Assembly (NCBI RefSeq): GCF_026212465.1
Contig: NC_080058.1
Span: 7,211,001 to 7,275,000 of the forward strand
Origin: Amaranthus tricolor
Taxonomy: Eukaryota; Streptophyta; Magnoliopsida; Caryophyllales; Amaranthaceae
Length of the DNA stretch: 64,000 bases
Direction: 5' to 3'
Each line of letters starts with the position of its first letter. Position 1 is the stretch's first letter. The position numbers and the translations under genes are program-made. Below the pieces are notes generated by a model that made no database searches, was not told where the DNA came from, and worked only from the letters and a program-made list of their open reading frames with translations. Of the stretch, positions 50,901-62,797 are shown piece by piece.

Positions 50901-51374
50901 CTGTTTGGAGCAGACGAGTTCTGTTGAAATCGAGAGGGTATGCAACAAGGTTGATGACAGTGTCCTGGAGATAGCTGCGGTTGGTGTCGCTCCCCCACAA
51001 GGTGGTCCTGAAATGCTTGTTGTATTTGTGATTCTTAAAAAGGGAGTCAATACCGATCCAGAAAAGCTGAGGACACAATTCTCCAAAGCCATACAACAAA
51101 GCCTGAACCCTTTGTTTAAGGTTTTATTGAAAGCTTTTCTTTTCGTCGCTTCCTTCTGAATTTTATAGCATTCTTCTAGTAACAATTCTATAGCCCTATG
51201 AAACTCTTGTATGTTGTCTGTGTGGTTGACACGTTTTTTCACCTAATTATTGACTGACAGGTGAGTCTAGTAATAATTCTTCCCGATTTCCCTCGAACTG
51301 TCACAAACAAACTACTGAGGCGTGTATTGAGAGATCAGTTAACTCGAGAGTTATCTGTACGAAGTAAGATTTAG
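41955..51374 (+). CDS. Acyl-activating enzyme (AMP-forming), AAE17/AAE18 type, probably peroxisomal
   Basis: ATP-dependent acyl-CoA ligase of the ANL superfamily. Fourteen exons: 41955-42214, 44814-44943, 45249-45508, 45683-45884, 46133-46173, 46719-46847, 47440-47513, 47648-47868, 49043-49137, 49219-49435, 49701-49826, 50711-50809, 50914-51120, 51261-51374. Phases close exactly to 724 residues, the usual AAE17/18 length. An acetyl-CoA-synthetase-like N-terminal part ([20 protein letters not shown]) precedes the AMP-binding P-loop FSSGTTGDPK (about 361-370), the adenine-site CGGTE and the hinge [13 protein letters not shown] (about 606-618). The protein ends in Ser-Lys-Ile, which fits a minor type-1 peroxisomal targeting signal. 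Arabidopsis AAE18 is known for activating 2,4-DB in peroxisomes; the natural substrate here is unknown. Starts at Met3 (41961) or Met5 are also possible. Confidence 0.92.
42814..43444 (-). mobile_element. Solo LTR in AAE intron 1, 631 bp
   Basis: On the minus strand it begins TGTTGGAATTTTGTGACTCG and ends CGCTGTCGCACAACA, giving the TG...CA ends of an LTR with TGTTG/CAACA inverted tips. It contains a GC-rich central stretch with repeated CTCGCGA/TCGCGAG and GCGACC motifs (about 43215-43320). No internal retroelement sequence adjoins it, so it is a solo LTR. Flanking 5-mers (AATAC and CGAGG) do not match, so the target duplication is lost or my boundary is off. It lies within the 2.6-kb first intron of the acyl-activating enzyme gene. 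Confidence 0.65.
43648..43850 (+). repeat. Dispersed repeat, AAGGCCGCAT family, copy 2
   Basis: Same block order as 21401-21605: AAGGCCGCAT, CACGTTGTAATGG, TATCAAGGGATATCTTA, GTTACATTACCA and ATCGCGACCGCAT. It lies in AAE intron 1. Its class is unknown. Confidence 0.6.
48524..48921 (+). repeat. Perfect 199-bp tandem duplication in AAE intron 8
   Basis: 48524-48722 and 48723-48921 appear identical base for base, both beginning GCGGTTCTGGCTGGACCAG and ending CTTCTGTTTAGA. Identity over 199 bp of intronic sequence implies a very recent event or an assembly duplication. Exons on both sides are unaffected. Confidence 0.9.
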
Positions 51375-52894
51375 CAACAACGCCGAGCTTTCTTGGCAAG
51401 TTGGTAAGCAACAATACGACTCACTCTGCATCAGAATGGAGAGAATTGTCTAATAGGAAATCATATTACAATCTTAGGATATTGGTGATTTATCAAGCAC
51501 TCAAATGATGCAGTAGCAATGCAGCAGCAGAATAATGTTCACATATTGTAGCATGTATAATAATAATAAGAATAATAAAACTATTGTTTGCTAATAAATC
51601 TTTTTATTCTATTAGTGTCATGAATGACCAGCAAGTACTTGTGAACTGGCTGGAATGCTATCTTGTAAAAACATTTAATTTATATGCAACTTACAGCAAC
51701 AAATAATTATTGGATGAAGTATATTTTCTCTTTATTTTTTTTTTCTCTTTATTTTTTTTTTCTCTCAAAATAAACTTTTCATTTTATTCACTACATTAAA
51801 ATGTTTATTTGAAACAATTTTTTTGCTGTAAAGATTGTATAGCTCTAAAGAAACCCAAGTCTAACCCATTTAAATCGGGATATTAATTGGTTGCCATATC
51901 AATTGTATTTGAAATCCACTTGTATTTGAAACCGAGTACTTATAATATTTTTTTTTTGCTAAAGTTTGTAATTAAGAAAAAATAATAATTTTACTCTCCT
52001 TGTTACTAATATCAAATAAAGAATAATGAAATTTCTTTAATTTTGTTTTATATTTAACTTGTTCTTCCTCCTAATTTCTCTCTATTTCTGAATTTTTTTC
52101 TAAAAATAATATTCAAAATCGGGCTCAAATTTAATAGGTCTCTACAAATTTAACTCAAGCCCTAAAAATAGGGGTGAGTCCTAATAAGGTCTTGGTCCTC
52201 TTGGACCCATGATCAACTCTTGGATCTCGTCCTAACTAGTATTCTTATACCACAAAGCTAAATAAAAAAAACACTTCCAGCTAAATTTATTCGAAATTTA
52301 GGATAGACCAACTATGGTAGATTTAGAGACAAAATACTCTAATTTGAAGATTTAGGAAACAATCAAACAAGAAACGATACATATATGAATATTCAACTCC
52401 TTTTGAATAATGAAGTTCAACCATATATTAAAGTTTTGTCCAATTTATTTTTACTCACTTTTATTTCGCAAAAAATCTACATAATTCCTTCAAAACGGAT
52501 TTGAAACCTTTGAAATGATTTTTAAAAGAAAAAATAAAACGGACAAACTCTCCCCTTTAGTGAGTTTTTGATCTCTTATGAACTTTAAGAGATATCTTTA
52601 ACTTTAAATTTGATACACAATAATCTTTTTTAAAAAATTAAATTGCTACATAATACTTATAAAACAAACTCCTACTATTTATAGCAACACAAATTGGACA
52701 ATTTTATCATGAGATCTGTCTTAAAAAAATTAAATTGCTACATAATATAAAACAAACTCCAACTAAATTAATTAACACATCATAATCACTTTTAATTGTT
52801 TAATTTTTGACATATCATAAATGCTAAGATTAACCCTTTAAAAATTAAATTACTCAGCTTTTCAATTAGCACTCTGTCACTCTTTATATAAATA
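51375..52894. other. 3' flank of AAE gene and AT-rich intergenic DNA
   Basis: About 200 bases of probable 3' UTR are followed by AT-rich DNA. A T-rich simple repeat (TTTCTCTTTATTTT units) is at 51728-51763. A short direct repeat (AAATTGCTACATAATA) occurs at about 52639 and 52730. No gene is recognised. Confidence 0.5.
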
Positions 52895-53150
52895 CTTTCT
52901 CCGTTATTTATACTTGCACAAATAACTTTTTACACAGTTCAATGTGTTTGTCAGTTTGCTTATATCTAAAATTATAGTCAACTAAAAATTATAAAAATTT
53001 GATATTAAAAAAATATCCGATGAGAGGAATAAAATAAAATCCTACAAGACCATGTTTTTTTTTCGTATGATAGCCGCAATATGTAAAATATTATCAAATG
53101 ATGAATAGTATAAAAAATAGTTTGGGTGCATAGTAAAAAACCGGAGCAAG
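52895..53150. mobile_element. Stowaway-like MITE, 256 bp, TA TSD
   Basis: The left end CTTTCTCCGTTATTTATACT is mirrored by the right end (AAAAAACCGGAGCAAG), with TA flanking both sides (52893-52894, 53151-53152). Inner sequence around CAGTTCAATGTGTTTG is the reduced family text also seen at 32.2 kb. It has no coding content. Confidence 0.7.
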
Positions 53151-53666
53151 TATGTCTCACCATAAAATAATCTATTAATCTTATACAAGAGCTAATAATT
53201 TAGACAAGGTAATAAGTTACTGTTCCCTCTATTTCAAAAAATAACTACATTTTGTATTTTAATTCCTCTCTTTAACTTTACAACATTTATTATATATATT
53301 TTAAATAGCATCATCACTATATCTTTTAATTTACCTAACAAAAAATCACTATATCTTTAATTCTTATACACCCCTTTTTTTCTCACTTTCAAGTGTATAT
53401 TCACCCAATTTAATGATGTCTATTTTCTTTATACTTGTGTCTTTGGCGTTGGTTAACGCTGGAAGTAGAAACTAACGTAGGGCCGTACCCGCCTTTTTCC
53501 AAGAAAAATTGGAAATTAAATAGTAGTCAATTTATAAACACTTCAACTGTGCTTCCCCAGTTCTTCCACACCAAAATCTACCTTCTTTCTTTGTCTTCTC
53601 TACAGTTTAGGGTTTAACTACTCTTTCTGTTTTTCGAATTTGATTTTGCGTTGACTTCGATCAACC
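53151..53666. other. Upstream region of FRIGIDA-like gene
   Basis: AT-rich. It should contain the promoter and the beginning of the transcript; CTCTACAGTTTAGGGTTTAA at about 53599 looks like 5' leader. Nothing more specific can be supported. Confidence 0.35.
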
Positions 53667-53787
53667 ATGTTAGTATCAAAGCAAGTTTCTAACGATTTGA
53701 TCACGGAATGAGTCGTAATTTTAATCTAAGCAAGACCATATGTGAATTCCAGTCAGTTTTAAGTGATCAATGGTAGAATTTCCATAA
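53667..53787 (+). promoter_or_regulatory. Two short upstream open reading frames in FRIGIDA-like 5' leader
   Basis: If transcription starts before about 53660, the leader contains an ATG at 53667 opening a 14-residue frame (MLVSKQVSNDLITE, stop at 53711) and another at 53770 opening five residues (MVEFP). Both end before the main ATG at 53828, so they could reduce or condition translation of the main protein. Their use is unproven. Confidence 0.35.
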
Positions 53788-53827
53788 ATCTTTTGCATAA
53801 ATTCTCCATTCTCTGGAGAATCAAGTC

Positions 53828-56800
53828 ATGGAGTTAGAGGTAAAGGAAAGAAAAACCGATATGATTTGTAACAAATTTCTGAACTTTCAGTCGGAGGTTG
53901 AATTGAGGGAGAAATCGTTCAGTGAGAGAATTGAAGCTGCGGTGGAGATGAGGAAGAAGGAATTAAGGGAGTGGGGTGAGACTATTGATTTGAGAAAAAG
54001 AGAAATTATCGAGCGTTACAAAGCGTTGGAGTTGGAAGAGAAGCAGTTTGTTGAGATTTTCCAGAGAATTGAAGCGGTGAGTATTGAAGAGGAGAGGGCT
54101 GAGAAGCGAAAGAGAGCAGTAGACGAGAGGGAGAAAAAAGTAGATGAGAAAGAGAGGGAAGTGAATGAGTTTTTCAATCAAATGGTGTTGAAGGAGGGTG
54201 AATATATTAGCAGGGTTTTGGTGCTGAAGCAAAAGGAGGAGAAATTGGAGAAGGATATGTTAAATTTGGAATTAAAACAGAAGGAATTGGATGAGAAAAG
54301 TAGGGTTTTGGAATTGAAGGGGAAGAAAATTAAGGAAAATGGTGAAATGTTGGAATTGAAAGAAAAACAAGTTCATGAACTTCGCCAAGCATTGGAATTG
54401 AAGGAGAAGGAGGTGATTGAAGGCCGCGAAGCTCTTGATTTGAAAGAGAAAGAAGTTGATGAGCGTTGGAGACAGATAGTAGTAAAGGAGAAGGAAATGA
54501 ATGAGCAATTGCAATCAATGGAGACACAAGAGAAGCATATGATAAATTATGGAAAATGTTTGATTTCCACAGAAAATCAAACTGATGAGAAAGAACTCAA
54601 TGAACATTATCAAATTATGGAACTGGAACAGAAGCAGCTTGAGGAGTCTTGTCTGGTGAAACAGTTAATCGACAAGCAAAGTGATGGTGTGGATCAAATA
54701 CTTGCCCTCTACCTTTTATTTTGGCAAATTTATGATTGATTTGAATACTTTTTAGTCCTACTAGAATTGCGCACAAAAACTTACCTTTGGTTTGGTTGTT
54801 GGGAGAATAAAACAAACAATTTGAATCATGTGGATGATACTCATTAAAAGAAAGAATAAATGTGTAGATGAAGTAATGAAAGTGATGGGGATATTTACAT
54901 AAGAAAATGGAGCAAAATTAGTGTAGCCTCCTATAATTATTAAATATAGCAATTTCATTGTGACTTGGGGTGTTTTTGTTCTGATTCATTATTGTGAGAG
55001 CTATGCTTCAGTGGGAGGGAGGGTGATTTGTTGTGTACTTGTGTTTCATTATTTTGAGAGCTTTGTGGGTCTCCTGGAAACAACAATTTTTCTTGATAAA
55101 AACATGTCAACTCTCTCATTGTTGCTCGCAAAGCCAGGGTGTTTATCGTTGATTTTGATTTTTTTTATGATTGGATTTCCCAATGCTGTTGATTACTGTT
55201 TGAGGTTACCAATATAAATGTATATTGCTCAAACGTGTGCTAAAAAGTTTATGATAATACACAACTATATAAGATGTGTTACTTCTAATAGCACAATGTA
55301 CTAATGATTTTATAGGGTTTCTGAATGTCGTGACATGAATGTTCTAGAGGTCTTAAGCTGTTTTGTTTGTAGTTTTGTATGTTGCTGAGAAGCTTTGTCA
55401 CATCTCTTATCGCCCTTTTCACCTCAAGAATAATATGTTGGAAGTACCCTTAGATAGTGGGTCGAAGTAGTTAAGCTGTTGAGATTATTTTGTTAGTGGC
55501 TCAATTAGACATAATGGCTCTTGATCATAGTTTAAGTAATTTCTAACTCCTTCTATTTAATTGTTCTTATATTATATTTCATTTGTTGAATGATGAGAAT
55601 TTTAGTATTCAGATTTTAGAACATCTCTTTATTTGTAACATTATAAATCAACACAGTGCATGAATCATTTTTGTGTTGTATAATTTATCAATACTTAAGT
55701 GGTGCAACTTCATCAGAGCAAGGTTGTAGCTTTTTGTGTGTTGGCCTGTCTGTGGAAAATGGATCTCAGCCATTGTCACGCTTAGGACCATTATTTATTT
55801 TGTTTCATTTATAATTTGAGATGGATAACACTCTTTAGACATGGTTTCTGTCCGTACTACTTGTTAATGTGCATGGAGTGTAGGTTTCTTACTCGGGAGT
55901 CTGGACATCTAGTAACACCATTGACGGTTTTTTAATTGTTTCATGTTGCACCTGTGTAGTAAGCAGCTGTTTGGCACAAACAAGCCAGGAACTATTTAAC
56001 TCCGATATCGCAGAACTGTCATGTGCAGTGGATTCTTCTTTGAAGATTGGTGGTGATATTGATTCATTATGCAGAAATATGGACGTGGATGGTGTCAGAT
56101 CATATCTGATTGAGAATCTGATGGAGCAAAAGGCATTGCATGAGAAGATATTGGATGCTCTTGGATCAGCACCTGATCCCGGGAAGCTTGTGCTTGATGT
56201 CTCTAAAAGCTTCCACCAAATATTTCCTGGCAAGGAAGAAACAAATGCTAATAAATCTAGTTGTATATTTCTATTGGAGCGGTTGATGAAATTATCACCA
56301 CCAATTACTAGTGATGTAAAAGATGAAGCAAAATCTTTTGCGGATCTTTGGAAGACCAGGCTGAATGGGGGTAATACTCCTAGAGACAATTTTGGATTTT
56401 TGCAATTGGTTGCTGCATTCAAGCTAGGAAGTCTATATGATGCAGCTGAGCTTCTTTCACTATTTAATATTTTTTATGGTGGAACTGAGATTTACCTGTC
56501 TGAGTATCACTCATATTTATGCCATGTTTTGGGACTTGAAGAGAAGATTCCAGGTTTGTTCATCCTTTTCCTCTGTATGTTTGATGATGTTGCAAAATCT
56601 AGCTTTGTTCCCTTCCCTAAAATCCAAGATTACAAGCTACCCTTAAATTTAGCTTTGTGGTATAGAATTTGTTAGTTATGCTTTCATTTTGGAGTAAGCG
56701 GCAAGACTTTTCATAGTTACTGTGGAATTGGGTAAACTTTTTAAAGTACTTTTACTGGTCTGATCTGAAGACAAGTTGTCCTGTACCTGTACCTTCTGAT

Positions 56801-59800
56801 AGCTTATGTGTGATTGGGTATATGTGTATCTATATCTATATAAGTATATATACTCCTCCAATTCACATCAATTGTCTCATTTGGTTTTTACACTCTATCC
56901 AATGCACTAATTCAATTTTAAATATCTCTAATTGTGCATAATTAAAAATTTTTAAAAAATTATATTAATAACATTTACATTAAGACAAATCAAACAAAAT
57001 TTTACTTGACAATATTTTGATAAATTAAGAGTGATCGAAAAGTAGTGTTAAAAATCAAATTAAGAGCTGTCCTTTCTCCTTTTCCACCTGCACCTTTCCC
57101 CTGAAAATCCCATTGTACTTGTATTTTGCCTGTCTGCTTTAAATAGTTGTGATGCTATGGAGAACCATTAGCCCTTGCCATCTTAGAGGGATGAAAATCT
57201 AGGAGTTTATATGGATTTGGTTAGACTTACTAATTCTATAACCAAACATCTATTGTATTTCTTCAACTGTATCAATCTCTCAGAAATTTTATCTTTCCAA
57301 TTAAATTGCTGCTTACCATATGAAATTTTGCTTTATTTTCTTTCATGATTTGCTTCTGAATTTATGTAGTGATATATAGTTCATGTGTTATCTAGTGACT
57401 GTTTAGCTAATTTTGATGCTTTACATAATGCTGGTTATTCTTTAGGCTTATTCCTTATGTTTTCTGATTACTATTTTTATCACATTGATCAGGTGTTATT
57501 GAATCTCTTATGAAGAGACAGAAGTGGCTTTTGGCTGTAAAATACATTTGTGTTTTTAAGCTAGAATGTGATTTCCCGCCGGTGCCTCTGCTGGAATCTC
57601 ACTTGGAGCTTATTAGGAAGAGAGTAAATGAGAGACAGAACGATAGAACTTCTAACTTGAAGGTATCTCTGTAATAATATTATCTGTTGTTGGCAAAACA
57701 AAACAAATCATGACATTGCAACAGCCAATATGACTTAGGGCATGTTCTCTTCAACAATTTTAGGAATTTTTACTTACCCAGATTAGATCAAATGAGATAA
57801 GATATATTTAAATTGGACCAAACTTGATCAAATTTATTTACTTTACATTTAATCCTTTGATTTTAAGTGTTTAGACCAGACCAAAAAGATTAGATCACAC
57901 CAATGATAATAAATGTTTCTTATATCATGTATACTTGACCATACTTTCTGAGACTCAACCAAAATTAGATCAGATAGGCCAGATAGACGGAAAGAACAGG
58001 CCTTTTTTGTTGTCTCACTGATGCAAGCTTTTGGCGACATTAATGTGAATGCTTGACAAAAGTTTGTCAATGTTGTTTGAGTTATAAATGTTGCATTCTT
58101 AGTCTCTTATAGATGAGCTCTGTGTTGTTAATCCTTAGCTCCTTGCAAACCACAAGGTATGAATTGGTACTTGTTATATATTGTCATTTAGCTACATATG
58201 TAGACTTAAATTGTCATTCCCTCATAGGTTACACTTTCAACAAAATAAGTCATTAATTGATGAAAGATGTGCAAGTTTAAAGTAGAACAGATTCATTTGC
58301 CATAGAAGGCTTAAACATTTGCTATTGTCTTATTATAATCTTTTAGATCTATGCGTTCTTTCTTGAAAGGTTGTTAGGAGGAATTATTTAGATATTCGAG
58401 ATGTGATGATTGAATGGATTGTGAGGATATAACGCACATTATCTAGAGCAAATTCTATCATCTCACTTCTTTGTTGTAGCAATTGCTGCAATGGTAATAA
58501 TTAATTTGATAACCACTTAGCTACACCAGCCTGAAATTTAAAATTTTCATTCTATACTTTATCTGTTGACTTAGTTCGTTATCATTTGATGAGCTAAAAC
58601 TTAGAATAATAAAACTGAAGTGTATTCTAGTTATCTGTAACTTCACCACTTAAATGTTGAAGTGCTTTCTGTTGCCTGTAATATATTTAGATTGGCCGTG
58701 ACAAATTATGTTGCAGGGATTTGAATCTTGTAGGTGGATTGTAAATCATAATTTTTTTGTGTTAGATTTCTAAGATACCTCTAAAGCTTGGACAATTGTT
58801 GAGGAAATTTATTCACAAGAGAGATGTTTATTCTTTCTTGACGCTAATGAATTTTTTGGAGTAGATTGTCATGCTACAAATATGATAAGCTTAAGTATAA
58901 AAGGAAGGGACAAACAAACTTTGACGGCCCGTCGGTTTAAATTGTGGGAATGGTAATGGAAATTAAGTGTAATTTTGGTGGGAAAATCTCTTCACAAGTT
59001 TAATAGTAATGCTTGTTTACTTTAATTATCTCATTTTCTTCACAAAATCCATTCAAATGCATTACCATTTAGAGATGTAATATTAGGTGGTAATGAAGAG
59101 TTGTTTTTTATGATCAAAGTTTCATTATCATAGAAATGAACAGCACATGATATGTTTTATATAATTTTGTATCACCTAATCATTACCATTACCACCATTT
59201 AATACCAAGACCCACATATGTCGAGAAGGTCATTGAACTGCTGTCATTTAGTCAATGAGATTTGTAAGAAGTTACAGTGACAAATGATGGTATGAGGTGA
59301 CTATCATTTGGAGACATAACTGATAAGTACACGAGTCAAAAAAAGTCCTAGAATTCTATCATACTACTGTAGTCGTGAAGCCTAATCTTCATAGAAAAAC
59401 CCCTTGAAGAAAAAAAATTCCCAAAGAAAGAGATGCATGAAACTTGAGATGCGAGATATTTTAAGAAAAGAAACACGTGGAAGATGAGGGAAAAATAAAG
59501 GGCTCCAACACCTCATAAGCTAATATTTTCATTCGATCAAAATTTATTATTAGAGCCATAAAATTAATGTGTCATAATTTGGAAAATTTGATTCCTAATT
59601 GAAAATTTAATTTCAAACCTGGCTATAACTTGTCCTAACCATTTTGAAACGTTTTCCAATTTCGTCATTTTGTTTAGTTCTTTGTCAAGATTTCAACCAA
59701 GGATGTTCTTGGCTAATAAGGTTATTTATACCACTTTAACATTTGGTCTCAAAATCTAATCAATAGTCAAGTGTTACATTAGTTTTTAGAATACTAACAA

Positions 59801-62797
59801 TGTTGATGATTCATGTACAAATGATCAACGCACTTTTCTACCTTGTCCCTTTTACTAGCTCCCCTTGATTAAGTGGTGCGCTACATTACTTTGTTTGCTT
59901 ATGTGTTGAGAATTGACATATTTGGTTTTTTGTTTAGGGGAGGGATCCTGTTGTTATAATATTTTTGGTTTCCAATGTACCTTAGTGTTTCCTTTGTCTC
60001 CCTTCGGAGATTTGTTGTACAAAGGGTGGTGGGTATGATATGCTTAGTTTTAAAGGGCGCAAGGAGTACTGAGATGCAAAGGGGTTCTGAAGCCTAGGCG
60101 AAAGCGCAAGCTTTTCGTATGCGAGACACACCTTTTTAATTCGAAAGCTTCAAAACAATTCTATAACATATTGATACGTGAAATAATAGGTTCATATTAT
60201 TATTGCATCAAAGATCTAATTACATTAATTCATTGCGATGGTCTACTACTATAGTGCAGAATAGCACATGAGGGTACCTAAATCTACACGTTAGAGCAAT
60301 TATTCTTTGTGTTCTCTAACTAGTTAAGAAAAGAAGAGAGAATTTTAGAAAATCCTATAAGAAAATAAAAATGAAAAATTGAAGATAGAATAGAGAAGAG
60401 AGAAGAACTAAATATAAGAGGCAATTGATAGAGGAAAATGAAAAAAAATATAAGGAAAAAAACTAACATAAACTAGTAGACAGATCATCAAAGAAAAGGA
60501 AAATCAAAAAAAGAAAAACAAGAGGATTAAAAATAGAAGCCATAAGAAGAGAAGAAAAAAGATATAATATCTAAAAAAAACTAATAAAAGCGATTTTTTA
60601 GAGCCTCGATGCGAGGCTCGCCTAAGGGCACTTTTATAAACTAAGATATGAGGGTTGATTAAATTTTGGTCTTCTCTGTCTCAAACTATTTAGTTTCATG
60701 TAGTAATTTACTTTTAATGTTTTTAGTCGAGGATCTATTTGTATTTTAGTGTTCAGTTTCATAATGAAATGAAGAAATAACGACATGATTTTGGCTATTT
60801 ATTGTAGATCCACGCTGCATCCATGGAATTAAATAATCTTCGTCATGTCATAAAATGCATTTTATACTTAAAGCTTGATTCAAAATTTCCACTTGATTTC
60901 CTTATGTCCCGCATCAAGGAATTGGAAAAAGAGAAAGAGTTAAACGTGCATTCTCAATTTACGGAATGGAAAGAGAGGCAAGTTAATGAACCTTGCCTAA
61001 TGGAAGAGTCTGTAGAGAAGCAAAGTGATGGTGCACTTTATCCTTGTTTATCCCTTGAGCTTGAAAAGAAGCCAATTGGTGAGCATTGCTTAATAGATTT
61101 GTTTTAATTAATTTTTTAAAATTTGATAAAAGCAAATTAAAGAATTAATTCACTTTCCCAATACCTTCTTCTGTTGCTGTTCGGAAAAGTAGTTATATTC
61201 CTTTTAAGCACTTATATGGTAATGCTAGTGTGATGATTAAGGTGTGGTTAAGGTGTGACTTAGGTCCTTAATCCATGGTAAATTTGTTGTGGTAAAAAAG
61301 AGGTGAAAAAGGGGTAAAATGGATATAAGATGAAAAGGCTTTAAAGAACAAAAGTGATTCAGGGACAGAAGTAAAAGCTGACTCCGCTTTTCCCCTGGCC
61401 AAGGAAAAGCCGACTCGGCTGAACTTACTGGACAGTTACTGTTTCTTTTTCTTCTTGACTTTTCTTTCCTAGGCTTATGTATGTACGTAATTAGGACCCA
61501 TAAACTATAAATAGGCCTAATTACATAGTTTAGTGGCTAATGCTTTTCTAATCCTCCCTCTAGATTACATAGTACTCTCTTTTCTCCTTATTCTCTAATT
61601 CTCTCAATTGTGATCATCACCATTGTAACTTCATTGGAGGTTCTTGATGGCAATAAAGACTTCTAGGCTAGACCGTGCACGTAGCCCAATTAGTGGTGAA
61701 CCACGTAAATCATTGTGTTTGGTTTGTTTGCTCTTTCATTGGTTTGATTTAGCTTTCTTGATTATTGCATACAATTCTATTTCGGGTGTTATTTGTGTAA
61801 GTCACTTCTTGAACCTTAAACCTTTGTCCCTTGGGTATTGGGGGCTTAACCCTTCAGCTAGATCCATGTCAGTTTCTTGGAAATACCATTTTTACTTGAT
61901 AACTCAATGTTCTTTCTTTTCTAATTTGGTTGGTGAAACCAGGGGTTGTTTTAGTTGGAGATTACAGTTCTGAGTTCTTTATGAAGAGTTGTGATATTTG
62001 AGATGACTCTTATCTATGAAATATTTCCTTCTGATATATTTATTTCTCTGAAATTCTAAGTGTTTGATTTTTAGTCTCAGATGTATTCTTTCCCTTATGA
62101 ACGTGGTCTCAAATTATTCTGCTTGTTAATGTGCATCATGAGTTATTTCTGTTCTAGGCCCTAAAGTGACCTTATTGATTGGTTTCATGTTTCACATGTT
62201 TAGCGAGCAAGATTATGACTCAAGAGAATCAGGTGCTACCTCGCTCAGATATCGCAGAATTGGCAAATGCAGTGGATTCTTCAATAATGATTGGTGGTGA
62301 TATTGGTTCATTATGTAGAAATATGGATGTAGATGGTGTGAAATCATATCTAATTGAAAATCTGAAGGAGCAAAAGGCATTGCATGAGAAGATATTGGAT
62401 GCTCTTGGATCAGCACCTGACCCTGGGAAGCTTGTTCTTGATGTCATTAAAAGTTTCCACCAAAAATATCCTGGAAAGGAAGAAACAAATGCTAATAAAT
62501 CAAGTTGCATATTTCTATTGGAGCGGTTAATGAAGTTATCACCACCAATTAATTGTGATGTAAAAGATGAAGCAAAATCTTTTGCTGATCTTTGGAAGAC
62601 TAAGCTGAATGGGGGTAATACACCTAGAGACAATTTGGGATTTTTGCATTTGATAGCTGCATTCAAGCTAGCAAATCTTTATAATGCAGCTGAGCTTCTT
62701 TCACTCTTTAGTATTTTTTATAATGGACCTGAGGTTCATCTGCGTGAGCAGCACTCACATTTATGCCATGTGTTAGGACTTTCAGATAAAATTCCAG
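53828..62797 (+). CDS. FRIGIDA-like protein (FRL5-like) with duplicated FRIGIDA module, 3' incomplete
   Basis: Plant FRIGIDA-family protein (PF07899); the founder FRIGIDA raises FLC expression and delays flowering. Exons: 53828-54686, 55960-56553, 57493-57662, 60808-61030, 62204-62797, continuing past the window; 813 codons visible. Exon 1 (286 codons) is an almost uninterrupted coiled coil with LELKEKEV-type repeats. Exons 2-4 make one FRIGIDA domain (LCRNMDVDGVRSYLIENL, FLLERLMKLSPP, then MKRQKWLLAVKYICVFKLE and ELNNLRHVIKCIL). Exon 4 ends in a linker with CL......KQSD closely resembling the end of exon 1. Exon 5 repeats exon 2 at the same length, 594 bp, with most residues identical. All linker exons end in phase 1 at AAGCAAAGTGATG|GT. 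An alternative is two adjacent genes, because the frame after exon 4 stops at 61107 if unspliced, but the matching phases favour one gene. Confidence 0.85.
56852..57070. mobile_element. Stowaway-like MITE remnant in FRIGIDA-like intron 2
   Basis: TCCAATGCACTAATTCAATT and AAATATCTCTAATTGTGCAT match the interior of the MITE at 32227-32485. The left end (ACTCCTCCAATTCACATC) is recognisable but the right TIR is not, so it is a degraded copy. Confidence 0.5.
57735..57998. mobile_element. MITE with GGGCATGTTCTCTTC ends, FRIGIDA-like intron 3
   Basis: The left end GGGCATGTTCTCTTCA is mirrored by the right end (CGGAAAGAACAGGCC), with AGATTAGATCAAAT/AATTAGATCAGAT motifs inside. The GGGC-TGTTC termini suggest the hAT group, but no 8-bp target duplication is visible. 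Confidence 0.55.
58925..59215. mobile_element. MITE related to the 5.8-kb element, opposite orientation
   Basis: GGCCCGTCGGTTTAAATTG at the left, and inner text CATTACC..TAATATTAGGTGGTAATG and TGATCAAAGTTTCATTA. The last is the reverse complement of AATGAAACTTTGATCA at about 5863, so these are two members of one family. It lies within FRIGIDA-like intron 3. Confidence 0.5.
60047..60635. mobile_element. Possible non-autonomous element with AGGCG-rich ends
   Basis: CTGAAGCCTAGGCGAAAGCGC near 60089 (two pieces: CTGAAGCCTAGG and CGAAAGCGC) and GCGAGGCTCGCCTAAGGGC near 60612 are partly inverted. The interior is purine-rich and non-coding. Ends are poorly defined. It lies just upstream of FRIGIDA-like exon 4. 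Confidence 0.3.
61205..61810 (+). mobile_element. Copia-type LTR remnant in FRIGIDA-like intron 4
   Basis: A TATA-like ACTATAAATAGGCC (about 61504) is followed by CACGTAGCCC and GGTGAACCACGTAAATC at about 61679-61711, standard wording for the distal part of a plant Copia LTR. A mid-LTR block has GCTGACTCCGC/GCCGACTCGGC. No gag-pol sequence adjoins. It interrupts the intron between the linker exon and the second FRIGIDA exon. Confidence 0.55.

Noticed and set aside
53963..54527. Minus-strand Leu/Phe-rich frames opposite the coiled-coil exon
   Set aside because: The complement of Glu/Lys-rich codons gives Leu/Phe-rich peptides automatically; no independent support.
55889..56422. 177-codon minus-strand frame opposite the first FRIGIDA exon
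   Set aside because: It is the antisense shadow of a real exon; the same shadow appears opposite the duplicated exon at 62229-62666, as expected from duplication rather than function.
61031..61107. FRIGIDA-like protein ending at the TAA at 61107
   Set aside because: The open extension past 61030 is possible, but the donor at 61031 and the phase-1 acceptor at 62203 mirror the exon 1/exon 2 junction, so splicing onward is preferred.
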